Origin: Flavobacterium sp. UBA6135
GTDB taxonomy: Bacteria > Bacteroidota > Bacteroidia > Flavobacteriales > Flavobacteriaceae
Assembly (NCBI RefSeq): GCF_002428305.1
Contig: NZ_DIVJ01000039.1
Coordinates: forward strand, 36,284 to 100,283
Direction of reading: 5' to 3'
DNA length: 64,000 nt
The stretch's first letter is position 1, and every line of letters begins with the position of its first letter. The notes beneath the pieces are model-generated. The model did no database searches. It saw nothing but the letters and a program-made list of their open reading frames with translations, and was not told where the DNA came from. Positions 8,608-15,861 of this stretch are shown in pieces. The position numbers and the translations under genes were made by a program.

Positions 8608-10425
8608 ATGTCTAACCCAAAAAAATCAGGTCTGAAAAATTTCATTCGGAAAAACTTTCGAAGGTTGGAAGGGTTTGTCTTTTATTTAAAAACATTTCTT
8701 TCTCCGAGACAGTTTATTTATTTGGCTTGTTTTTTAGTGGGTATTTCTTCTGCGTTGGCGGTTATCCTTTTAAAAACATTTGCCCATTGGGTTTATGTTT
8801 TTGCTCAATATATTGATTCCATTTTGCATTTGCCTTACAGTAATAGTACGCTTCCCATTATTGGAATTGTATTGACTGCTTTTGTGATCAAAAAATTTTT
8901 AGGCGGATCCATTGAGAAAGGTACTTCTCAAATTATGTATGCTGTGGCCAAAAAATCGGGTATCATGCCACGAAAGCAAATGTATGCACAAATCATTACC
9001 AGTTCGTTAACTGTAGGTATGGGAGGTTCGGCAGGTTTAGAATCTCCAATTACCATAACGGGAGCGGCTTTTGGGAGTAATTTTGCTCAGAATTACCGCT
9101 TGAGTTATAAAGACAGAACGTTGCTTTTGGCTTGTGGTGTTGCCGCCGGAATTGCAGCTGCTTTCAATGCTCCCATAGCCGGTGTTTTGTTTGCTATTGA
9201 AGTGGTATTAATGGATGTTAGTATTACCGCATTTATACCTATTATGATTTCATCTGCCACAGGTGCTATTGTTTCAGCTGTTCTTTTGAGAGAAGATATA
9301 TTGCTTACGTTTAGTCGACAGATCGAGTTTGATTACCACAATCTACCTTTTTATATATTGCTTGGGGTTATGTCGGGTTTTGTATCCATAAATTATGCCC
9401 GAACTTTTCGAAAAATTGAGCATTATTTTGAGAAGATGAAAATGGGTCCCATCCGAAAAGCGTTATTTGGTGCAAGTATGTTAGCGGTGTTGATTTTCTT
9501 TTTTCCAACGCTGTTTGGTGAAGGATATTCCAGTATTAAAATACTTTCCTCATTGCACCCCGAGCAGATTTTAGACAATACGGTTTTACAAAATTTCAAA
9601 GACAATACATGGATATTATTACTCTTTGTTGGAGCTACCATGTTAATTAAAGTTTATGCCACCAGTATCACATTAGGTAGTGGCGGTAACGGCGGTAATT
9701 TTGCTCCTTCCCTATTTGTGGGCTCCTATTTGGGATTTTTTGTGGCTTCTTTTGTCAATATGTTTGACTATTTTAAATTACCTGTTTCTAATTTTACTAT
9801 GGTTGGCATGGCCGGGATACTAAGTGGCTTGTTTCATGCACCGTTGACGGCTATTTTCTTAATTGCAGAAATCACCAGCGGCTACAGTTTGATGATTCCT
9901 TTGATGCTTGTTTCATCAATCAGTTTTGCTATTTCTAAACGATATGAACCCCATTCTTTTGACATTAAAAACTTAGCAGATAAAGGCGATGTTTTTACAG
10001 ACGATCGCGATCGGAATATTTTATCCGGAATTGCTGTTTCCCGATTGATACAAAGTCCGATTCAAACCTTGACATTGCAACCTTCATTAGAAGAATTGAC
10101 CTCAAAAATTGCAGGCTACAACCAAATGCTTTTTCCTGTTGTTGATGCTAAAAATCATTTGTTGGGCATTATTGAATTTGATGAAATAAAGACACATCTT
10201 TTTAATCCTTACAACGTAAAATTCACAACAATCAAAGACGTGATGCGAGCTCCAAAAGAAATTATAGCCTATGATGAAACAGCAGAAACCATTATGGAAA
10301 AATTTGAAAATTCAAAAACAGACTATTTACCGGTAGTTAAAAATAAAGAAGTAATAGGTATCATTTCCAAAAATGCATTGCTTGAAGCGTATCGCGAAAA
10401 ACTGAAAAACATTATAATTGAATAA
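8608..10425 (+). CDS. ClC-type chloride channel/antiporter with CBS domains
   Basis: This is a 605-residue polytopic protein. The selectivity-filter loops are MGGSAGLESP (about 136-147, with the gating Glu kept), AAAFNAPIAGVLFAIE (about 185-200) and GSGGNGGNFAPSLFVG (about 355-370). The C-terminal 130 residues hold two CBS motifs (around 475-530 and 540-600), which usually sense adenine nucleotides. Retention of the gating Glu favours a proton/chloride exchanger over a pure channel, but the proton-side residue was not checked. A weak -7-like TATCTTTA lies at 8582-8589, so it may be expressed apart from ggt. Confidence 0.92.
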   Translation: MSNPKKSGLKNFIRKNFRRLEGFVFYLKTFLSPRQFIYLACFLVGISSALAVILLKTFAHWVYVFAQYIDSILHLPYSNSTLPIIGIVLTAFVIKKFLGGSIEKGTSQIMYAVAKKSGIMPRKQMYAQIITSSLTVGMGGSAGLESPITITGAAFGSNFAQNYRLSYKDRTLLLACGVAAGIAAAFNAPIAGVLFAIEVVLMDVSITAFIPIMISSATGAIVSAVLLREDILLTFSRQIEFDYHNLPFYILLGVMSGFVSINYARTFRKIEHYFEKMKMGPIRKALFGASMLAVLIFFFPTLFGEGYSSIKILSSLHPEQILDNTVLQNFKDNTWILLLFVGATMLIKVYATSITLGSGGNGGNFAPSLFVGSYLGFFVASFVNMFDYFKLPVSNFTMVGMAGILSGLFHAPLTAIFLIAEITSGYSLMIPLMLVSSISFAISKRYEPHSFDIKNLADKGDVFTDDRDRNILSGIAVSRLIQSPIQTLTLQPSLEELTSKIAGYNQMLFPVVDAKNHLLGIIEFDEIKTHLFNPYNVKFTTIKDVMRAPKEIIAYDETAETIMEKFENSKTDYLPVVKNKEVIGIISKNALLEAYREKLKNIIIE

Positions 10426-10471
10426 TATCTTATTATCGGATAATAAATTTTTTATTCCAACCGATAATTAG

Positions 10472-10479
10472 TATCTTTG
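10472..10479 (+). promoter_or_regulatory. Promoter -7 box TATCTTTG
   Basis: A perfect TAnnTTTG box ends only 7 bases before the ATG at 10487, so the fic transcript would have almost no leader. Confidence 0.65.
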
Positions 10480-10486
10480 TGGGGTT

Positions 10487-11440
10487 ATGAGGAAAATAGA
10501 TACCTCTTATAGGATTGAATTTCAATCAACTTTTGAACGATTGTATGATAAACTGGCGGTTTTAAAACAAAGCAGACCGCTACCGGCTATTGCTTTGCGA
10601 AAAATCAAGGAATCATTAACGATTGAGTGGACCTATAATTCTAACAGTATCGAAGGGAATACCTTGACACTGCGAGAAACACAGATGTTACTTCAAGAAG
10701 GAATCACTGTAAAAGGAAAATCACTTCGGGAACATTTTGAAGCAAAAAATCACGAAAAGGCGATTGATTATTTGTATACGTTGGTTGATGAAAAGTATGC
10801 TTTGCGAAGTATTGATATTTTAAGTTTACACGGATTGGTACTCCGTATGATTGAAGATGATTTTGCAGGAAGAATTCGCAATGGAGGTGTTCGTATTACC
10901 GGAGCCAATTTTGTTCCTCCTAACGCCAATAAAGTCTCTGATTTGCTGGATGAGTTAATTGATTTTATCAATACCAATCCGCTTGAATTGAATGATATTG
11001 AATTAGCCACTGTATTTCATCACAAACTCGTTTGGATTCATCCTTTTTTTGATGGTAATGGAAGAACCGTTCGTTTAGCAATGAATTTATTATTGATGCG
11101 AAAAGGATTTCCGCCCGCCATCATTTTAAAAAATGACCGAAAGAAATATTATGAAGCACTCAATCAAGCCAATCAGGGCAATTATCAAAAATTGATTCTG
11201 TTAATGAGTCAGGCTTTGGAACGCACTTTAAATATTTACATCAGTTCCTTACCTGACAATGATTATGATTTTCAGGAAATTTCCAATATTGTTAATGAAC
11301 CGGATTCGCCATACGGTCAAGAATACATCAGTTTATTGGCCCGACAAGGAAAAATTGATGCTCATAAGGAAGGAAGAAATTGGTTCACCACAAAAAAAGC
11401 GATTGAGGATTATATGGCGAATAGGAAAAGGAAAAAATAG
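10487..11440 (+). CDS. Fic family protein with N-terminal inhibitory helix and C-terminal HTH-like tail
   Basis: The 317-residue protein carries the full Fic core motif HPFFDGNGRTVR (185-196), so it should be able to transfer AMP (or another nucleotide moiety) to a protein hydroxyl. Upstream, SNSIEG (52-57) fits the inhibitory motif [S/T]xxxE[G/N]. This makes it a class II Fic whose own N-terminus blocks ATP binding. The last 60 residues (EYISLLARQGKIDAHKEGRN) look like a winged-helix or excisionase-type DNA-binding segment. No antitoxin gene is adjacent, in keeping with in-cis inhibition. The target is unknown. Confidence 0.9.
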   Translation: MRKIDTSYRIEFQSTFERLYDKLAVLKQSRPLPAIALRKIKESLTIEWTYNSNSIEGNTLTLRETQMLLQEGITVKGKSLREHFEAKNHEKAIDYLYTLVDEKYALRSIDILSLHGLVLRMIEDDFAGRIRNGGVRITGANFVPPNANKVSDLLDELIDFINTNPLELNDIELATVFHHKLVWIHPFFDGNGRTVRLAMNLLLMRKGFPPAIILKNDRKKYYEALNQANQGNYQKLILLMSQALERTLNIYISSLPDNDYDFQEISNIVNEPDSPYGQEYISLLARQGKIDAHKEGRNWFTTKKAIEDYMANRKRKK

Positions 11441-11513
11441 TGGTCAGTAGTCAGTTATTAGTGGTCAGTAGCTGCTTACTAAAAACTGAACACTGAACAC
11501 TTAATTCTGAATA
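11440..11513. repeat. Two runs of 7-nt tandem words between convergent genes
   Basis: From 11440 to 11474 there are five 7-nt units of the form GTNGTCA (three close, two diverged). From 11485 there are four units of the form ACTGAAC. The two consensus words are roughly complementary once shifted in register, so the RNA could fold back. The block fills the gap between the fic stop and the convergent gene end at 11514. Confidence 0.65.
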
Positions 11514-12035
11514 CTACTTACTCTTCTCTCCCACAAAATAATCACTTGTGCTTTTAAACAACACATTAAACGTAGTGAGACTACCATAAATTCTAGTGAT
11601 ATATTGTTGTAGGTCAATTTTTTCTGCTTCGTCTAAATTACTTGAATTTATCTTTTGTTCCATCACTCTGATTCTGTCGCGAACCATTGTAATTTTGTGA
11701 AAGAACGTATCAATAGGCACTTCTTTATTTTGAGTAGCCGTTCCGGGTTCCATGATTAATTTTCCGCCTTTCCATTTATCAGCAATGGGAACAACTTGTG
11801 ATACATCTGACCATTTTTGTAAAATATTCTTTAGAGAGCGTTCCACATCATAAAAACTAACGGAATCTACTTCATCTTCTAACGCTTCGATCACTTCAAA
11901 TTCACTGTCAATTTCAATAGTTTCGAGTCCATTCTCCATAAAAGTTACCCAATAATGTTTAGATGTAACATTTGTCACGACACCTAATCCGAATGCTTCA
12001 TGTTTTAATCTAGAGCCTATTCCTAATAATTTCAT
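11514..12035 (-). CDS. Conserved hypothetical with CarD/Tudor-like N-terminus
   Basis: This is a soluble 173-residue protein without signal peptide. The first 50 residues (IGSRLKHEAFGLGVVTNV, then YWVTFMENGLETIEID) look like the small beta-barrel of CarD/CdnL or UvrD-type Tudor domains. The rest is helical with a charged middle (HKITMVRDRIRVMEQKINS). I do not recognise a named family. It is divergent from uvrA with 125 bases between, so a link to DNA or RNA polymerase is possible but only inferred from fold resemblance and position. Confidence 0.65.
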   Translation of the reverse strand: MKLLGIGSRLKHEAFGLGVVTNVTSKHYWVTFMENGLETIEIDSEFEVIEALEDEVDSVSFYDVERSLKNILQKWSDVSQVVPIADKWKGGKLIMEPGTATQNKEVPIDTFFHKITMVRDRIRVMEQKINSSNLDEAEKIDLQQYITRIYGSLTTFNVLFKSTSDYFVGEKSK

Positions 12036-12068
12036 GTTTTTTTAATTTTTTGGTATTGCTATTTTTTT

Positions 12069-12076
12069 CAAAAATA
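12069..12076 (-). promoter_or_regulatory. Promoter -7 box TATTTTTG
   Basis: On the minus strand, TATTTTTG lies 33 bases before the ATG at 12035 and is the likely promoter of the 173-residue hypothetical. Confidence 0.55.
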
Positions 12077-12132
12077 GAAATTGTTTAACAAATTCTTCTA
12101 CTATGTATATCAAAATCTTTATGTCAAAATCG

Positions 12133-12140
12133 TACCTTTG
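12133..12140 (+). promoter_or_regulatory. Promoter -7 box TACCTTTG for uvrA
   Basis: TACCTTTG ends 20 bases before the uvrA ATG at 12161, a normal spacing for this phylum. No LexA-like dyad was recognised around it. Confidence 0.65.
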
Positions 12141-12160
12141 CGTTTTGCCGTAAAAATTTT

Positions 12161-14992
12161 ATGCTAAACCCTGAAGAATCTATCGAAGTTTTAGGAGCTC
12201 GAGTTCACAATTTAAAGAACATTGATGTTTCCATTCCCAGAGAAAAACTGGTGGTTATTACCGGACTTTCGGGTTCCGGAAAATCGTCTTTGGCATTTGA
12301 CACTATTTATGCAGAAGGACAACGTCGTTATATCGAAACATTTTCGGCATATGCCAGACAATTTCTCGGCGGATTAGAACGTCCGGATGTTGATAAAATT
12401 GACGGATTATCTCCTGTAATCGCCATTGAACAGAAAACTACGAGTAAAAGTCCGCGTTCCACTGTTGGCACCATTACTGAAATATATGATTTCCTTCGCT
12501 TGTTATTTGCCCGTGCCGCTGATGCTTACAGCTACAATACCGGTGAAAAAATGGTTTCCTATTCAGATGAACAAATCAAAGATTTGATTATTGAAAGTTT
12601 CAACGGAAAACGCATCAATATTTTGGCACCAGTTGTTCGCTCTCGAAAAGGTCATTATGCCGAATTATTCCAACAAATTGGCAAACAAGGATTTGTAAAA
12701 GTTCGCGTTAATGGCGAGATTCAAGATATTGTTACGGGAATGAAAGTGGACCGATACAAAACTCATGACATTGAAATTGTCATTGATCGAATGCAAATTG
12801 AATCTGACGAAGATACCGATAAGCGATTGGCTGAAAGCATCAAAACGGCGATGCATCATGGTGATGATGTGATGATGGTGATTGAACATGAAAGCAATGA
12901 AGTTCGTTATTTCAGTCGTACTCTGATGTGTCCCACTTCAGGTATTTCCTATCCGAATCCGGAACCAAATAATTTTTCGTTCAACTCCCCAAAAGGAGCT
13001 TGTGAAAGCTGTAATGGTTTGGGAACTATCAATCAAATCAACCTAAAAAAAATTATTCCAAATCCGAAAGCATCTATCAAACAAGGTGGTTTTGCACCTT
13101 TGGGAGAGTATAAAAACACTTGGATTTTCAAACAGCTTGAAACTATTGGAGAAAAATACGGATTTACGAATGCAGACCCAATTGAAACCATTTCTGAGGA
13201 AGCAATGGAGATGATTTTGAACGGCGGTAAAGATAAATTTGCTGTTGCATCCAAAACATTAGGCATTACAAAAGAATATAAAATTGAGTTTGAAGGCATT
13301 GCTCATTTCATTAAAAACCAACATGATGAAAGCAATTCCAATTCCATAAAACGATGGGCCAAAGAATTCATGGATGAAATTGATTGTCCGGATTGTCATG
13401 GTTCTCGCTTAAAGAAAGAAGCACTTTATTTTAAAATAAATACGCTGAATATTGCTGATTTATCTCAAATGGACATTTCTGAATTGACCCATTGGTTTGC
13501 AGCATTAGACGAGCAATTATCAGACAAACAAAGAGCTATTGCCACTGAAATTACAAAAGAAATCAGAGCACGATTGCAATTTTTAATGGATGTTGGTTTG
13601 AACTATTTGTCGTTGAACAGAAGTTCCAAATCACTTTCAGGTGGTGAAGCACAACGCATTCGATTGGCTACTCAAATTGGTTCGCAGTTGGTTGGCGTTT
13701 TATACATCCTTGACGAACCCAGCATTGGTTTGCATCAAAGAGATAACGAACGCTTGATCAATTCGTTGGAAAATCTTCGGGACATTGGTAATTCCGTTTT
13801 GGTTGTAGAACATGACAAAGACATGATTGAACGTGCGGATTGGGTCATTGATATTGGGCCAAAAGCAGGTCGCTTTGGCGGACAAATCATCAGCCAAGGC
13901 ACGCCAAAGCAATTGTTGTTGGAAAACACAATTACTGCTCAATATATGAGTGGCAAAATGAAAATTGAAGTTCCAAAAAAACGACGAGAAGGTAACGGAA
14001 AAGTTTTAAAATTATCAGGAGCCACGGGAAATAATCTAAAAAACGTAACCGTTGAATTTCCATTGGGAAAACTTATTTGCGTTACCGGTGTTTCGGGTAG
14101 TGGAAAATCCACTTTAATCAATGAAACACTTTATCCCATTTTAAATGAATACTTTTTTAATGCTGTGAAAAAACCACAACCTTTTAAAAAGATTGAAGGT
14201 TTGGAACACATTGATAAAGTCATCGACATTGACCAAAGTCCGATTGGACGAACCCCACGAAGTAATCCGGCAACCTATACTGATGTTTTTTCTGAAATCA
14301 GAAGTTTGTTTACGCTAACACCTGAAGCCATGATTCGCGGTTATAAAGCAGGTCGTTTCAGCTTTAATGTGAAAGGAGGCAGGTGTGAAACCTGTGAAGG
14401 ATCCGGCGTTAGAACCATAGAAATGAGTTTTCTTCCGGATGTATATGTAGAATGTGAAACATGCATGGGCAAACGTTTCAACAGAGAAACATTAGAAATC
14501 AGATACAAAGGAAAATCTATTTCGGATATATTGAATATGACGGTTGACGAAGCGGTAGATTTTTTTGAAAACATTCCAAAAATCTATAGAAAAGTAAAAA
14601 CCATTCAAGATGTAGGTTTGGGTTATATCACTTTGGGACAACAAAGCACAACGCTCTCGGGTGGTGAAGCACAGCGAATCAAATTAGCAACAGAACTTTC
14701 TAAAAAAGACACGGGAAATACTTTTTATATCTTGGATGAACCTACCACAGGATTACATTTTGAAGACATTAGAGTTTTAATGGATGTGATTACAAAATTG
14801 GTTGATAAAGGAAATACAGTTTTGGTGATAGAACACAATATGGATGTCATCAAATTGGCTGATTATATTATTGATATTGGATTGGAAGGTGGAAAAGGCG
14901 GTGGGGAAGTCATTGCGAAAGGTACTCCTGAAGAAATTATAAAAAACAAAAAAAGCTTCACAGCACAGTTCCTAAAAAAAGAATTACTTTAG
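12161..14992 (+). CDS. uvrA: Excinuclease ABC subunit A
   Basis: The 943-residue length is normal for UvrA. Two ABC ATPase modules are visible: Walker A GLSGSGKSS (about 35-43) and GVSGSGKST (about 645), each with an LSGGEAQRI signature. The zinc-binding Cys pairs are CESCNGLG, CPDCHG, CETCEGSG and CETCMG. UvrA dimers scan DNA for bulky lesions and load UvrB in nucleotide excision repair. It is transcribed alone from the TACCTTTG promoter; uvrB and uvrC are not in the window. No frame damage is seen. Confidence 0.98.
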   Translation: MLNPEESIEVLGARVHNLKNIDVSIPREKLVVITGLSGSGKSSLAFDTIYAEGQRRYIETFSAYARQFLGGLERPDVDKIDGLSPVIAIEQKTTSKSPRSTVGTITEIYDFLRLLFARAADAYSYNTGEKMVSYSDEQIKDLIIESFNGKRINILAPVVRSRKGHYAELFQQIGKQGFVKVRVNGEIQDIVTGMKVDRYKTHDIEIVIDRMQIESDEDTDKRLAESIKTAMHHGDDVMMVIEHESNEVRYFSRTLMCPTSGISYPNPEPNNFSFNSPKGACESCNGLGTINQINLKKIIPNPKASIKQGGFAPLGEYKNTWIFKQLETIGEKYGFTNADPIETISEEAMEMILNGGKDKFAVASKTLGITKEYKIEFEGIAHFIKNQHDESNSNSIKRWAKEFMDEIDCPDCHGSRLKKEALYFKINTLNIADLSQMDISELTHWFAALDEQLSDKQRAIATEITKEIRARLQFLMDVGLNYLSLNRSSKSLSGGEAQRIRLATQIGSQLVGVLYILDEPSIGLHQRDNERLINSLENLRDIGNSVLVVEHDKDMIERADWVIDIGPKAGRFGGQIISQGTPKQLLLENTITAQYMSGKMKIEVPKKRREGNGKVLKLSGATGNNLKNVTVEFPLGKLICVTGVSGSGKSTLINETLYPILNEYFFNAVKKPQPFKKIEGLEHIDKVIDIDQSPIGRTPRSNPATYTDVFSEIRSLFTLTPEAMIRGYKAGRFSFNVKGGRCETCEGSGVRTIEMSFLPDVYVECETCMGKRFNRETLEIRYKGKSISDILNMTVDEAVDFFENIPKIYRKVKTIQDVGLGYITLGQQSTTLSGGEAQRIKLATELSKKDTGNTFYILDEPTTGLHFEDIRVLMDVITKLVDKGNTVLVIEHNMDVIKLADYIIDIGLEGGKGGGEVIAKGTPEEIIKNKKSFTAQFLKKELL

Positions 14993-15021
14993 TATTTGTA
15001 TAATTTAAAAAGAAAAGAAAA

Positions 15022-15747
15022 ATGTCAGTAGACCAATACGAAAACGAAGACCACAGAATTCAAGAGAAATTCAAGCAAAAAACTTGGAACGAAATACGGA
15101 CTAATGACTCATGGGCCATTTTTAAGATCATGTCTGAGTTTGTAAACGGATATGAAAGTATGGCCAGAATTGGGCCTTGTGTATCCATTTTTGGTTCCGC
15201 ACGAACAAAACCCGGTGAAAAATATTATGAATTAGCCGAAAACATCGCCTATAAAATCAGTAAAGCCGGATATGGTGTAATCACTGGTGGTGGTCCCGGA
15301 ATTATGGAAGCCGGAAATAAAGGAGCACATCGCGGTGAAGGAACTTCGGTGGGATTGAATATTGAATTGCCTTTTGAACAACATTTTAATCCCTATATTG
15401 ATAAAGATAAAAACCTGAATTTTGATTACTTTTTTGTTCGCAAAGTAATGTTTGTAAAATATTCACAAGGGTTTGTAGTCATGCCGGGTGGTTTCGGAAC
15501 TTTAGACGAATTGTTTGAAGCCATCACGTTAATTCAAACAAAGAAAATTGGAAAATTCCCTATTATTTTAGTCGGAAGTGAGTTTTGGTCCGGTTTATTA
15601 AATTGGATTAAAACAGTAATAATTGAAAAACAAAAAAATGCAAGTCCTTTAGATATGAACCTTATCAAAGTAGTTGATACAGAAGATGAAGTTGTTGCCG
15701 AGCTTGATGCTTTCTACAAGAAATACAATTTGAGTCCTAATTTTTAA
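15022..15747 (+). CDS. LOG-family protein (TIGR00730 Rossmann fold)
   Basis: A 241-residue cytosolic protein with GGGPGIMEAGNKGA (about 92-105) and PGGFGTLDELFE (about 155-166), the two signatures of the LOG / lysine-decarboxylase-like family. Members studied in detail release free cytokinin base, or more generally hydrolyse nucleoside 5'-monophosphates. The bacterial role here is unknown. It lies 29 bases after uvrA and may be its second cistron. A strong hairpin follows. Confidence 0.88.
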   Translation: MSVDQYENEDHRIQEKFKQKTWNEIRTNDSWAIFKIMSEFVNGYESMARIGPCVSIFGSARTKPGEKYYELAENIAYKISKAGYGVITGGGPGIMEAGNKGAHRGEGTSVGLNIELPFEQHFNPYIDKDKNLNFDYFFVRKVMFVKYSQGFVVMPGGFGTLDELFEAITLIQTKKIGKFPIILVGSEFWSGLLNWIKTVIIEKQKNASPLDMNLIKVVDTEDEVVAELDAFYKKYNLSPNF

Positions 15748-15750
15748 TAC

Positions 15751-15774
15751 AAAGCTGCTTATGCAGCTTTTTTT
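15751..15774 (+). terminator. Rho-independent terminator
   Basis: A perfect 8-bp stem AAAGCTGC / GCAGCTTT with a TTAT loop is followed by four further T. It ends the uvrA-LOG transcription unit. Confidence 0.85.
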
Positions 15775-15861
15775 CATCAAATCAAGCAACCCAATGCACT
15801 AATTTGTATCTTTTAATTAGTAAATTGGCAGATTGAAAGCTACAACTTTTTCTATTCACCA

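Noticed and set aside
10487..11440. Fic/antitoxin two-gene module
   Set aside because: No small antitoxin gene is adjacent; the inhibitory motif is inside the Fic protein itself.
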